Origin: Nostoc sp. PCC 7524
Lineage (GTDB): Bacteria > Cyanobacteriota > Cyanobacteriia > Cyanobacteriales > Nostocaceae
DNA length: 64,000 nucleotides
Assembly: GCF_000316645.1 (NCBI RefSeq)
Contig: NC_019684.1
Span: 5,244,001 to 5,308,000 of the forward strand
Direction of reading: 5' to 3'
Both the position numbers and the translations under genes were made by a program. Of the stretch, positions 25,554 through 34,394 are shown in pieces; the stretch's first letter is position 1, and every line of letters starts with the position of its first letter. The notes under the pieces were generated by a model that saw only the letters and a list, made by a program, of their open reading frames with translations, made no database searches and was not told the DNA's origin.

Positions 25554-25991
25554 CTATTTGGGAGTAACAGTTACTGCTTGCAGAGAACGCATGAGTAATT
25601 TTCTACCCAACTCAATATCTGATGGCGCACATTGCCAGTCTGGATGTGCTGTCATCAACAAACTATCTAAAGTTTCTTGGTCAAACAAATGCCAAACCAA
25701 AGCACCATTGATTTCAGTTTCTAAGGCATAACAGTTAGCAGCAACACAGTGAATAGTGCAAACACTGGCTACCCTAGCCAAAGTCATACTTTCCCCAGCT
25801 TGAAGATTGCGGAACTGACGGATAAACTGCTTCAGTTCACTCATGGAAGAAACCACCAACCCAGGCAGACCTACGATTGACTTCTTATCTCCATTCACTG
25901 CTATCCAGTAATGACGGCTGGGATCAATTCCCTCTAACCAGTTGGAATCATCAAGGCGATAGCGTGGTGATAAGCAGAATAAGGCTTTCAT
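25554..25991 (-). CDS. Conserved cyanobacterial protein, unknown function
   Basis: A 145-residue soluble protein from the ATG at 25991 (MKALFCLSPRYRLDDSNWLE); an in-frame ATG 12 nt upstream is an alternative. It is alpha/beta in pattern, with YWIAVNGDKKSIVGLPGLVV and a Cys-rich patch (ASVCTIHCVAANCYALE). I do not recognise the domain. It is transcribed in the same direction as the RsbW/RsbU pair upstream, but 267 nt and a repeat tract separate them. No signal peptide. Confidence 0.65.
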   Translation of the reverse strand: MKALFCLSPRYRLDDSNWLEGIDPSRHYWIAVNGDKKSIVGLPGLVVSSMSELKQFIRQFRNLQAGESMTLARVASVCTIHCVAANCYALETEINGALVWHLFDQETLDSLLMTAHPDWQCAPSDIELGRKLLMRSLQAVTVTPK

Positions 25992-26219
25992 AGGCGCAAT
26001 CATGAATTTGACTTGGGTTTAGGCACAATTTTCACTGCCTCGCGTATAAATGCGACAACGTGAATGCCAGCTTACTATTTCAGTATTGGATAATTCTCCC
26101 CTATAGATCAAATAAAGTTAGCAAAAGTTATAAATATCATTAAGATTTGTTAATTGATTGCTGAGTTCTGTTAGCGGTAGCGAGGCTTTGAGCAACTTGC
26201 TGAAGCAAAATGACTACCC

Positions 26220-26270
26220 TGTCACCTGTCACCTGTCACCTGTCACCTGTCACCTGTCACCTGTCACCTC
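26220..26270. repeat. GTCACCT heptamer tract abutting a stop codon
   Basis: Seven nearly perfect GTCACCT units directly precede (on the + strand) the stop codon of the anti-sigma-factor-like gene at 26271. Confidence 0.95.
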
Positions 26271-26708
26271 CTAAACTGTTACTTCTTGAGCTAGTTCTGG
26301 GATTCTGGCTTCCAACTTGAGACAGTTCGCACCATCAACTTGTAAGTGGTATTCCACCTTATCCATCAAACGATTCATAATTAACCATCCATAACCACCT
26401 TCTTGTTTATCTAAAGGATTAGGTGGGAAATAAGTAGACATATCAAAACCAGTACCGTAGTCCCAAACCTCCAAGGCAATATCTCGCTCTTTGAGTTCCA
26501 ATCGCAGCAAAATCGGGATGTTGGACTGCTCTTTGTGGGCATGACGGACTACGTTTGAATATGCTTCTACCAATGCTAAACGCAACCGGCTTGATTGTCT
26601 CGACCAATCAACAGATTCTCCTAGCTGGACTTTCAAGCATCCGAGCAACCAGTTTTCAACAATATTTAAATAATTTAAATCGCTTGGTACATGAAGCTCA
26701 CTTTTCAT
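26271..26708 (-). CDS. RsbW-like anti-sigma-factor kinase (HATPase)
   Basis: A 145-residue GHKL ATPase of the RsbW/SpoIIAB type. The N box is LALVEAYSNVVRHAH, the G1 box is VWDYGTGFD and the G2 box is EGGYGWLIM. Such proteins phosphorylate an anti-anti-sigma partner or bind a target regulator. It starts 3 nt after the RsbU-like phosphatase stop, so the two form one translational unit. That pairing is the classical partner-switching arrangement; the antagonist (STAS) protein is not in the window. Confidence 0.9.
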   Translation of the reverse strand: MKSELHVPSDLNYLNIVENWLLGCLKVQLGESVDWSRQSSRLRLALVEAYSNVVRHAHKEQSNIPILLRLELKERDIALEVWDYGTGFDMSTYFPPNPLDKQEGGYGWLIMNRLMDKVEYHLQVDGANCLKLEARIPELAQEVTV

Positions 26709-26711
26709 GTC

Positions 26712-28385
26712 TTATAAAACCTCTAGTGAAAGTATAGTTTGATCATCTTCTTGAACGGGGTTATGTGCCTGGATGAGAGCTAGTAAATGATTGAGAGACA
26801 GTGGTTGGGCTTGTGCTTGTAATATTTGCCACAGACCATCTTGTTTCAGCATAGAACGGCTCACTGACGAATCGCCACCCACGGTTTTTACGGATTCTAA
26901 GCAGTTATTTGATACCATTGCCTCTGTAATGCCATCACTGGCTAGCAGCAATGTATCTCCAGGCGCGAGAAATAAACAACCTGATGTTGCTTGCCAATTC
27001 GGTAAGATTCCTAACGGAATACCCCGGACTTTGAGATAGTTTGGTTGTTCTGCTGCTGTGGCTTGGTGTGACCACACCAGGGGATAAATATGTCCAGCAT
27101 TGGCATATTTTAGTCCTCTGGTACTAGGGGTATAACAAGCCAAGACAAGAGTAATGAAGCAATTGTTGCCCATCAAGTCACTACACAAAGCATGGTTGAG
27201 ATTATGTATAACTACATTGGGAGCAGCTGGTGTTTCCTGAGATAATTCCCGCCGCAATACGGAAATAGCACTAGCCATAAATAAAGCAGCTGGCACACCC
27301 TTACCAGAAACATCGCCAACTGCTAACCATAAATCACCTTTGGGATGGACAAAAACTTCAAAAAAATCTCCTCCTACTTCTCGTGCTGGGTAGCAGCAGG
27401 CTTGTAACTTTGCACCTGGGATATCTGGTAAATTTTGGCGTAGCAGGTTGTGTTGAATTTGGCGGGCAACTTCTAACTCAGCTTTGATTTGCTCTTGTTT
27501 TTCCTGGAGGTCCTGGTAAAGTTTGGCTTGGGAAAGAGCTAAAGCTGCTTGTTCTGCTACACCGGCAATGAGTTGGACTTCTTCATCATGCCAAGGGTAA
27601 TCTTGTCCCCACTGGCATAGAGCTAACACAGCTAGCAGATGTTGCTGGTAAGTGAGGGGTACAACTAAATAGTTACAACATTTACCTTCTTGTGTATCTT
27701 GAGCAATTTGATATTGACGGGTTTCTAAGACTTTTTCAATTAAAGAATGAGGATCAAAGGTCTGATTTGGTGCAGGAATTACAGAATTTTGATAGGAAAA
27801 CTGGTTTTCTGTCAGACTGTTACATTCTACGGGTTTGAGTAGGCAGGAAGTAGCATCAAAGGTTTCGCCAATGGTAGCTACAATTTTTTGCAACATACTT
27901 TCATAATCCAACGACTCTCGAATTGCCGTTGTCACCGCATTAAATAAAGATTCTCGCCGCAAAGCCCGGCGTAATTCTTGGGTACGCTTTTTGACTAAGC
28001 GATATGTATCAGTGGCTTGTTCGACTAAAACTTTTAGCCGTTCAGGATTCCAAGGTTTGGTAATGTACTTGAATACTTGACCGGAGTTAATGGCATCTAC
28101 CAAATCTTCAACATCTGTAAAGCCAGTTAGTAAAATCCGAATTGTGTCGGGAAACTGTTCTACTGTATGACTTAGCAGTTCTGTACCATTCATTCCTGGC
28201 ATTCTTTGGTCTGAGATAATGACAGCCATCTCACCCTCTTGCTCTAGAATTGCCAAGGCTTTCCGAGGATCGTTAGCTCTGTATACTTGGAAGTCTCGCC
28301 TGAAAGTACGGTAGAGTAAATCTAAGTTATCCGGCTCATCGTCTACTACCATGAGCTTAAGTTTTTCTACCTCAGTTTCCGTCAT
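26712..28385 (-). CDS. Response regulator with GAF and PP2C (RsbU/SpoIIE) phosphatase domains
   Basis: A 557-residue fusion. Residues 5-125 are a receiver domain (phospho-acceptor D59 in IISDQRMPGMNG, K109 in YITKPW). Residues about 150-300 are a GAF domain, followed by a coiled-coil linker (KLYQDLQEKQEQIKAELEVA). Residues about 320-557 are a PP2C phosphatase with GGDFFEVF, VGDVSGKGVPAALFM and LLLASDGITEA metal sites. Phosphorylation of D59 by an unknown histidine kinase probably switches the phosphatase. It is operonic with the RsbW-like kinase. The C-terminus includes a ~35-residue insertion before LWQILQAQA. Confidence 0.93.
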   Translation of the reverse strand: MTETEVEKLKLMVVDDEPDNLDLLYRTFRRDFQVYRANDPRKALAILEQEGEMAVIISDQRMPGMNGTELLSHTVEQFPDTIRILLTGFTDVEDLVDAINSGQVFKYITKPWNPERLKVLVEQATDTYRLVKKRTQELRRALRRESLFNAVTTAIRESLDYESMLQKIVATIGETFDATSCLLKPVECNSLTENQFSYQNSVIPAPNQTFDPHSLIEKVLETRQYQIAQDTQEGKCCNYLVVPLTYQQHLLAVLALCQWGQDYPWHDEEVQLIAGVAEQAALALSQAKLYQDLQEKQEQIKAELEVARQIQHNLLRQNLPDIPGAKLQACCYPAREVGGDFFEVFVHPKGDLWLAVGDVSGKGVPAALFMASAISVLRRELSQETPAAPNVVIHNLNHALCSDLMGNNCFITLVLACYTPSTRGLKYANAGHIYPLVWSHQATAAEQPNYLKVRGIPLGILPNWQATSGCLFLAPGDTLLLASDGITEAMVSNNCLESVKTVGGDSSVSRSMLKQDGLWQILQAQAQPLSLNHLLALIQAHNPVQEDDQTILSLEVL

Positions 28386-28564
28386 ATTTGATTTTTATTT
28401 ACGGATAGTAATTGATCGGCGAGATAGTACAATTTTTATCCCACCAAATAGCCAAAATTTGCTGAAAAAGTGTTTCTTTCCAGCAAAAATCATATATTCA
28501 CGAGTATAACTTTACTCTTAGATTTTTTACCTGTATTTAACTCTAGGTTAGTAAAATTTGAGTG

Positions 28565-29308
28565 TCAACCTACTAAGCCAGAACGTAAAGCACGGACGGC
28601 TGCTTGAGTGCGGTCATCGGCGCATAGCTTATTCAAAATATTACGGACATGGGTTTTCACTGTCCCCACTGTGATGTAGAGGCGTTCTGCAATTACTGCG
28701 TTGCTGCAACCTTCGACAATTAACTGTAAAACTTCTAATTCTCTTTCTGTGAGAGCGTAAGGATCAATACTATTCTGGTTTTCTCCTGCATCCAGGTTGG
28801 GGGAAGCATTTTTTTGATCGGCGATCGCTAAAGGCGGGGCGTAGCCCATCGCAGTTTCCGTTTTGGTAGGATTTTGTTGCGCCTGTTGTAAGACAATTCT
28901 AGCGATCGCTGGATCTATCCAAGCGTTGCCATTGTAAGTTACTTTTACAGCTTCCAGCAAGTTGTCAAACTTAATATCTTTCATGCAGTAAGAGTCAGCC
29001 CCAGCCGCAAAGGCCGCTAACACCGCTTCTTTATTATCCTGAAGTGTGAGAATTAATACTTTGGTTTCTGACTCATCGCCATTAGTAGTGGATTTTAACT
29101 CCCGTGTGAGTTCAATCCCATCTTTATCTGGTAAACCAATATCGACAATTGCAATATCTGGCTGTACCATTCTTAACAAATTCAGTCCTTCATTAGCATT
29201 AGCAGCTTCGCCTACAACTTCGATTCCTTCCCTTTGTTGTAAAGCTGTACGAATACCCACACGGGTCAGATCATGATCTTCAATCAGCGCAATCCGAATT
29301 TTACTCAT
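28565..29308 (-). CDS. NarL/LuxR-type response regulator
   Basis: A 247-residue transcription regulator from the ATG at 29308 (MSKIRIALIEDHDLTRVGIR). The receiver domain has D58-equivalent in IVDIGLPDKDG and a Lys in YCMKDIKFD. The C-terminal LuxR HTH (about 185-247) reads LTERELEVLQLIVEGCSNAV and VGTVKTHVRNILNKL. The inter-domain linker contains a stretch (ETAMGYAPPLAIADQK) encoded by palindromic-repeat DNA, an in-frame insertion. The cognate kinase is not adjacent. It is in the same direction as the RsbU-like gene, 179 nt away. Confidence 0.93.
   Translation of the reverse strand: MSKIRIALIEDHDLTRVGIRTALQQREGIEVVGEAANANEGLNLLRMVQPDIAIVDIGLPDKDGIELTRELKSTTNGDESETKVLILTLQDNKEAVLAAFAAGADSYCMKDIKFDNLLEAVKVTYNGNAWIDPAIARIVLQQAQQNPTKTETAMGYAPPLAIADQKNASPNLDAGENQNSIDPYALTERELEVLQLIVEGCSNAVIAERLYITVGTVKTHVRNILNKLCADDRTQAAVRALRSGLVG
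28817..28855. repeat. Palindromic-repeat insertion in the response-regulator linker
   Basis: GCGGGGCGTAGCCCATCGCA with a flanking HIP1 site matches the intergenic copy at 29519-29578 (GTCGGGGCATAGCCCATCGCAG). Confidence 0.7.
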
Positions 29309-29873
29309 AGTCAATTTCTACCCGTTACGCTACCTTAACTGTAAAACTGAGTTCATGCAAAAGACTTAATAGATGCAGTGTAAATAATTATGTCCACAGA
29401 TAAATATAGAATTTATACTTATTAGTCAATGTAAAATCGTATTCTTGCTGAGATTACGCCAAATATTGCTAAATCCCAGCTATACTACAGAAATTTCCTG
29501 TTGTACATGATTGCTATTGCGATCGCCATACCCGTAGGGAACCGCAGGAAAGTCGGGGCATAGCCCATCGCAGTCTGCCATGTCTAGGTTTGCGCTTCTA
29601 CTCAGCTATGATGGTAGCTGCCTAAAATATCAAAAAAAAGTTGATTTTTTAGGTATTTGTCAAAAATCGATGATAAAACCCCGTTGATAAATTATAAGCT
29701 ATTTTTATTACTGAAATGAATTCGTATAAAGCTGCTATCTAGTCCGTTGATTTTCCTGAGAGAGCTAGTTGACCTATTTTTACTCTCACCAAAGATTAAA
29801 GGACACCCGATTAAAAAATTTGATAAACTATCGTTCTAGATCATCTGGTGTGAGGCTAATCAGAAGTAGGGCT
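29309..29873. other. Gene-free interval with palindromic repeat
   Basis: Divergent promoter region between the response regulator and the glycosyltransferase. Positions 29519-29580 hold a HIP1 site plus a CCCGTAGGG/GGGGCATAGCCC palindromic repeat. The rest is AT-rich. No gene supported; a frame from 29769 could extend the next gene by 35 codons but lacks family similarity. Confidence 0.6.
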
Positions 29874-30626
29874 ATGTTTCAACCGACTAGAGTGTTTTCG
29901 GTTTTGGGGATACCAGTTCATGTGATGAATGACTATCCAGGCTGGTTGCTGGAGTGCTTGCAACACAGTCAAGGAACTCATGTCATCACACTCAATGCAG
30001 AAATGACTATGCAGGCGCAGCAGAATCCTGTCCTAGCCAATGTTATTCAAAGTGCTGAGTTAGTGATTCCAGATGGTGCAGGGGTAGTGCTGTATTTGCA
30101 GTGGTTGCTCTGGCAAAAAGTTCAACGTTGTCCCGGTATTGAATTAGCAGAAAAGCTGTTACGCGCAATTGGACAGCAGCATACAGACAAAAAAGTATTT
30201 TTCTATGGTGGCGCGCCAGGAGTAGCCGCACAAGCAGCAGAGTTTTGGCAGCAGCAAGCCCCTGGTTTGAACATAGTAGGTACTCACTCCGGCTACCATG
30301 CTGCCGAGGAAGAACAAAAATTACACCAAACTTTAGCTCAATTACAACCACAAGTCATTTTGGTAGGTTTGGGAGTACCACGTCAAGAATTATGGATTGC
30401 CCAAAACCGTCATTTGTGTCCCCAAGCGATTTGGATTGGTGTTGGTGGCAGTTTTGATATTTGGTCAGGGACGAAATCTCGCGCACCGGCTTGGTTGGGT
30501 AATAATAATTTGGAATGGTTATATCGACTTTATCAAGAACCTTGGCGTTGGCGGCGGATGCTGGCTTTACCCAAGTTCGCTGTCAAAGCCTTTGTATATC
30601 GATTGACAGCTAGAAGTGCTACTTGA
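29874..30626 (+). CDS. WecG/TagA/CpsF-family glycosyltransferase
   Basis: A 250-residue GT26 enzyme. Family features are HVITLNAEMTMQAQQNP, the acceptor/catalytic segment AELVIPDGAGVVLYL, FFYGGAPGV, LVGLGVPRQELWIAQN and IWIGVGGSFDIWSGTKSRAP. Members transfer ManNAc(A) or other hexoses to lipid-linked carriers in capsule, exopolysaccharide or teichoic-type polymers. A C-terminal amphipathic helix (EPWRWRRMLALPKFAVKAF) likely mediates membrane contact. The ATG at 29874 is preferred over upstream codons because it begins at the conserved N-terminus (VFSVLGIPVHV). Single gene; no polymer cluster nearby. Confidence 0.9.
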   Translation: MFQPTRVFSVLGIPVHVMNDYPGWLLECLQHSQGTHVITLNAEMTMQAQQNPVLANVIQSAELVIPDGAGVVLYLQWLLWQKVQRCPGIELAEKLLRAIGQQHTDKKVFFYGGAPGVAAQAAEFWQQQAPGLNIVGTHSGYHAAEEEQKLHQTLAQLQPQVILVGLGVPRQELWIAQNRHLCPQAIWIGVGGSFDIWSGTKSRAPAWLGNNNLEWLYRLYQEPWRWRRMLALPKFAVKAFVYRLTARSAT

Positions 30627-30795
30627 ATTGAGGAAGCAGGAAGCAGGGGAGCAGGGGAGCAGGGAAAAAATCCCATCCTCAATGCCCATTGCCCATTATT
30701 TTTGACCTCAGTATTAATACTGTTTAGTTGGCATTAATACTTAATCTAAAACGTTAGAGTGCAAAAAAATTTTAAATTTTGCTTTTTAGAAACTG

Positions 30796-30830
30796 GGATT
30801 CCTAGGTGTTACCTGGGAATCCTTATTTTT
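30796..30830 (+). terminator. Strong intrinsic terminator
   Basis: GGATTCCTAGGT-GTT-ACCTGGGAATCC, a 12-bp stem with one wobble, then TTATTTTT. It is 170 nt after the glycosyltransferase stop and 97 nt before ftsE. Confidence 0.85.
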
Positions 30831-30926
30831 AAGTGATTTTCACTTTCAGCCGCTTCGCGGAATGATTAGTCCCTCATCATTAATTTTTAGTTAACCACTT
30901 GATTGAGGATTTAAGGACAATTAGCA

Positions 30927-31661
30927 ATGCCAGTATTAACAAATCCAGTAATTACCAATCCTCAAAATGAGAGTGCAAGTGAGCAGCACAATTTTAGTGT
31001 TAGTAACATGGTGCAATTACGCTCTGTGACAAAAACCTACAGTAATGGTTGTGATGCTTTATTAGATGTCAACTTAGAGGTTAAACACAAAGAATTCTTG
31101 TTTATTACGGGGCCTAGTGGTTCTGGTAAGTCAACACTATTAAAACTGCTGTATGGTGAGGAGTTACCTACACAGGGTGAAGTGATCGTTAATGAATGTA
31201 ATGTATCAACTTTGCGGGGCGATCGCTTGTCTTTATTACGGCGACGTATCGGTATTATCTTTCAAGACTATAAGCTAATTTACCAGCGTACAGTGGCGGA
31301 AAATATCACTTTTGTTTTGCAAGCTCAAGGTTATACGCGCAAAGAAATTCAAAGACGCTTAGAACCTACTTTAAAGCTGGTGGGTTTGCTTTCTAAAGCC
31401 GATTGTTTTCCTGAACAACTTTCTGGGGGAGAACAACAACGAGTTAGTATTGCACGGGCGATTGTGGCAACACCTCCTTTAATTTTGGCTGATGAACCCA
31501 CAGGAAATCTTGATCCTGATAATTCCTGGCAAGTGATGAAAATTCTCCAAAAATTAAATTCTTTTGGTGCGACGGTAATTGTCACTACCCACGATGAACA
31601 ATTAGTACGTCGTTGTAACAAGCCAGTAGTGCAAGTTTGTAATGGCAGACTTTATCGGTAA
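30927..31661 (+). CDS. ftsE: FtsE-like cell division ATP-binding protein
   Basis: A 244-residue ABC ATPase of the FtsE type. Walker A is GPSGSGKST (about 66-74), the Q-loop is IIFQDYKLI, the signature is [14 protein letters not shown], Walker B is [12 protein letters not shown] and the switch His is VTTHDEQLV. With FtsX, FtsE controls septal peptidoglycan hydrolases. No ftsX is adjacent. The N-terminal ~27 residues (to MVQLRSV) are extra and polar; an internal ATG at 31008 gives the usual family start, but AAGGA lies before the first ATG. A long G-rich repeat tract begins 5 nt after the stop. Confidence 0.88.
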   Translation: MPVLTNPVITNPQNESASEQHNFSVSNMVQLRSVTKTYSNGCDALLDVNLEVKHKEFLFITGPSGSGKSTLLKLLYGEELPTQGEVIVNECNVSTLRGDRLSLLRRRIGIIFQDYKLIYQRTVAENITFVLQAQGYTRKEIQRRLEPTLKLVGLLSKADCFPEQLSGGEQQRVSIARAIVATPPLILADEPTGNLDPDNSWQVMKILQKLNSFGATVIVTTHDEQLVRRCNKPVVQVCNGRLYR

Positions 31662-31666
31662 AGGGA

Positions 31667-31785
31667 TTGGGGACTGGGGACTGGGGACTGGGGACTGGGG
31701 ACTGGGGACTGGGGATTGGGGATTGGGGATTGGGGACTGGGGATTGGGGATTGGGGATTGGGGACTGGGGATTGGGGATTAGGAA
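31667..31785. repeat. Long GGGGA(C/T)T heptamer array, G-quadruplex-prone
   Basis: About sixteen consecutive GGGGACT or GGGGATT units on the + strand, beginning right after ftsE. Runs of four G separated by three bases meet the usual G-quadruplex pattern. The opposite strand reads as an 86-codon Pro/Ser/Asn frame that is only the repeat translated. Confidence 0.95.
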
Positions 31786-31882
31786 GAAGTAGAGGTGTAG
31801 GGGTGTAGGGGTGCAGAGGAGAAAAATCCAATGCCCTATACCCACGCCCTACTCCCTACTCCCTACTCCTCACTCAACACTC

Positions 31883-32689
31883 CTAAGAAACTCGCGCCTT
31901 GACTTTAGTTGCTAGCGGCTTGAGATTTGGTAAGGGGGTTGATGATAACTGCGATGGGTTACGTTCTATCTTTCCTCCGGTTCCCTGCGGGTATGGCGAT
32001 CGCTCCAATGATTGTAAACTGGCAAAAGCTGCCTCTCGAATCGCTGTTTCTTCTTCTCGACTGAGGAGGAAGTGCAAGCATTGCACAATATCTTGCTGTA
32101 ATGCAGCATCAATTGATTTACTATTGATAATCTTGGTTAATCGACGTACAGCCATCAAACGCTTGATGGGATCTGCTTCTGTGAGATTCAGTAACAATTG
32201 TTCAAAACTGCCTTCTTCTCGCTGGCTGTAAAAGTTGATAATTTGCCAGACTAACAAAATTAAAGTGAATAATGTTGCCAACCCTTGGACAATAGCACCT
32301 GCCGCTATCCAATGACTGTTGGAGTTAGCCCAAATGTCTGCCGCCATGTAAGTGCTGATGGTGGCAATTCCTCCACTACTAACTGCTAAAACTAATTGCC
32401 GATTTGGGCTATGGAGAAACTTTTTAATTTCTACCCAATGTAGTTGCCAATCCCACTTTTGCATGGAGTAGACAAGTAACATTACCCCAATGCCAACTAG
32501 CAAAGCCAAGAGTAATTTCCAGTTCCACAGCAACATAGCAACGATAATTGTCAAGCCGCCCAGAATAGCCCCTGGTTCAGAGAAACGCTGCACAAATCGT
32601 TGCTTGGTGGCTTTGGTTTTAAACTCTGGAAGCAGCCAGTTGGGTATCTGGTTGAGCAATTGCTGCCAAGAAGATAAAGCCTTTGCCAC
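31883..32689 (-). CDS. Membrane protein with C-terminal helical-repeat domain, unknown
   Basis: A 268-residue protein. Two or more hydrophobic helices lie at about residues 41-75 (ILGGLTIIVAMLLWNWKLLL and following) and another pair at about 97-150 (LVLAVSSGGIATIST; GLATLFTLILLVWQII). Residues about 155-225 form a soluble helical domain (TEADPIKRLMAVRRLTKIIN; LSREEETAIREAAFASLQSL) resembling HEAT/ARM-like repeats. The C-terminal tail is basic. The arrangement of membrane anchor plus helical protein-interaction repeat is common among uncharacterised cyanobacterial proteins. It converges with ftsE. Function unknown. Confidence 0.75.
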   Translation of the reverse strand: MAKALSSWQQLLNQIPNWLLPEFKTKATKQRFVQRFSEPGAILGGLTIIVAMLLWNWKLLLALLVGIGVMLLVYSMQKWDWQLHWVEIKKFLHSPNRQLVLAVSSGGIATISTYMAADIWANSNSHWIAAGAIVQGLATLFTLILLVWQIINFYSQREEGSFEQLLLNLTEADPIKRLMAVRRLTKIINSKSIDAALQQDIVQCLHFLLSREEETAIREAAFASLQSLERSPYPQGTGGKIERNPSQLSSTPLPNLKPLATKVKARVS

Positions 32690-32882
32690 AGTTTCTACCT
32701 ACCTAATTACAAAATGTCTATATTTTATGGGTTTCACTAGGTATTGGGAAAGCTTACAGCACAAAGCCTATTTAGCTCCCATAAAGTAGCTATTCTTGCA
32801 CAGTATTTGCAGATCATCTGAAATTTTCAGCTTATTTCACATTTAGTCAATAGTTTTCTTCCCTATACCGTTACACTGCTAG

Positions 32883-33485
32883 CTAAATACAGAACCGAAA
32901 GTCATCGATGGTGAATTGGCCATCAAAGGCACAGAAGGTGACAGAGTGGATATTTTTAGCACTCACAGATAATAAAATATTGGGGGATAAGGCTGAATCA
33001 GAATTAGCTAAATTTGCGCTTGGTAGTATTGCTTGGGATATTAACTGGCGATCGCGATCATATGCAGACAGGACTAATCGTTGTGAACTGGTAACACAGG
33101 CGCTTACCGAGTTAGCAGGATACAAGAAAGTAGCTTCTAAAAATCCGCTTTTGGGTGAACCCATCAATACTGTCAACCCTGATTTGGTGGGAAAAGCTGG
33201 ATTTGATGGTTGTATAGCTAGAGAATTCTGAAAAACTACACCCCATTGCTCATACTGGCGTTCCACTACTTCAAAACATTTTAAGTCTTCTAAATTTAAA
33301 TATATGCAAGTAGGTGTGTCTATCGTGGTTTTGTCAGTCACTTCCTTTAACTGACAGCGCCTAGTCGAAGCTACAATGTAGTCCTGCACATCAATATTTT
33401 CAAATGCAAATGTAGCGTCTTCAAATCTTGGAACTTTATTTGATTGAAGAGTAGCCTGGTTGACCACAATACCCCGCCTTACCAT
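32883..33485 (-). CDS. Hypothetical protein with beta-sandwich-like C-terminus
   Basis: A 200-residue protein without a signal peptide. The C-terminal half alternates beta-strand-like segments (GLTVLMGSPKSGFLEATFLY; RLVLSAYDRDRQLI; SVTFCAFDGQFTIDDFRFC), a pattern seen in carbohydrate-binding-like or lectin-like sandwich domains, but I cannot name the family. The N-terminus starts MVRRGIVVNQATLQSNKVPR; the region LKEVTDKTTIDTPTCIYLNL follows. Single gene beside a gene desert. Codon use is like its neighbours. Confidence 0.6.
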   Translation of the reverse strand: MVRRGIVVNQATLQSNKVPRFEDATFAFENIDVQDYIVASTRRCQLKEVTDKTTIDTPTCIYLNLEDLKCFEVVERQYEQWGVVFQNSLAIQPSNPAFPTKSGLTVLMGSPKSGFLEATFLYPANSVSACVTSSQRLVLSAYDRDRQLISQAILPSANLANSDSALSPNILLSVSAKNIHSVTFCAFDGQFTIDDFRFCI

Positions 33486-34022
33486 TATCTAGAGAAACAC
33501 TAAATTAGTAGATACACCAACAGCTATTCTTCTGGTATTGACGCTGATGATGTGTAATCTTTGTTAACGAGCTTTTGAAAACTATTAGATATTCAAAATT
33601 ATCCGTAAGTATCCTGTAGACTATCACAAAAAACTTATCTTCAAATATTGTCTAAGTAATACTAGCTACTTAAATATAATCTATCTAAACCTTGCTATAT
33701 AGTAATTTCAGGCAAAGTGTGCTGTTGAGTATGAAAAAAAAATCACCGAATCTTCACAAGGAATCCAGTGTTTTTACATCTACTTAATCTGATGCTAGAG
33801 AAAGTTTTCCAAATAAAAATAATCATCTACACTTGACAAAGCACTCAGCAATTGTATTGAACTTGTCTAAAACCCCATCCCCTGATGGGTGTGGCGGTTG
33901 ACGACTTTAAATTCTTCAGTAATCTTTGCAAATCCTCATAGTTGTTAAGGTCAGCGATTCATGCAACCTTCTTAGCATCTTTGCGCCTGAGTTACCTGAT
34001 CAGTAGGTATGCAAAAATAGCG
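33486..34022. other. Gene-free AT-rich interval
   Basis: No intact gene. Near 33870-33955 the minus strand reads IADLNNYEDLQRLLKNLKSS, followed by TATPIRGWGF, which looks like another decayed coding fragment downstream of the pseudogene at 34023. Confidence in that fragment is low. Confidence 0.45.
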
Positions 34023-34335
34023 ACATCAAGCCAACCTATTGACTCATATTCTCGCTGAATTTTCATCATCCAATGACCTTGAGGAATTCTCATCGCCTGA
34101 TGTTCTTCATAAGTTAGGAAAGCCGTCTCGGAAATCACACGCAAGTAGTGAGTACCATCTTGCGCTCATCAATTGCGCCTCACCTTCAGTGTTACGATGC
34201 TTATGTCCCCTAAATATCGCCCTCTGCCAAAGTTAAGTGAGGTATTATTTTTTCGGTGACTTGCTGCATAAGTAGTAAAATAACATCGCCTTGACGAATT
34301 GCCAGCATAGTTTTGTCTTTGGGGATAAGTACAAA
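34023..34335 (-). pseudogene. Frameshifted remnant of a small conserved protein
   Basis: Three minus-strand segments in different frames join into one plausible protein: MLAIRQGDVILLLMQQ with TEKIIPHLTLAEGDI, then GHKHRNTEGEAQL, then DGTHYLRVISETAFLTYEEH and RIPQGHWMMKIQREYESIGW. At least two frameshifts and in-frame stops separate them. I recall intact proteins with the same block order (RQGD...HLTLAEGE...GHKHR...EGEA...LYLRV...REYE) in cyanobacteria, but cannot name their function. Confidence 0.75.
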
Positions 34336-34394
34336 CCCCACTACGCTTTTTCTTGTAAATTTGATTTAATTCTGGCACAGGCTGTTGGAAAAGG

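Noticed and set aside
29769..29873. 35-codon N-terminal extension of the WecG-like gene
   Set aside because: No similarity to the family N-terminus; an ATG at 29874 fits better.
31585..31845. 86-codon open frame on the minus strand with repeated NPQSP(I/V)P
   Set aside because: It is the GGGGA(C/T)T array read backwards plus antisense of ftsE; no independent coding signal.
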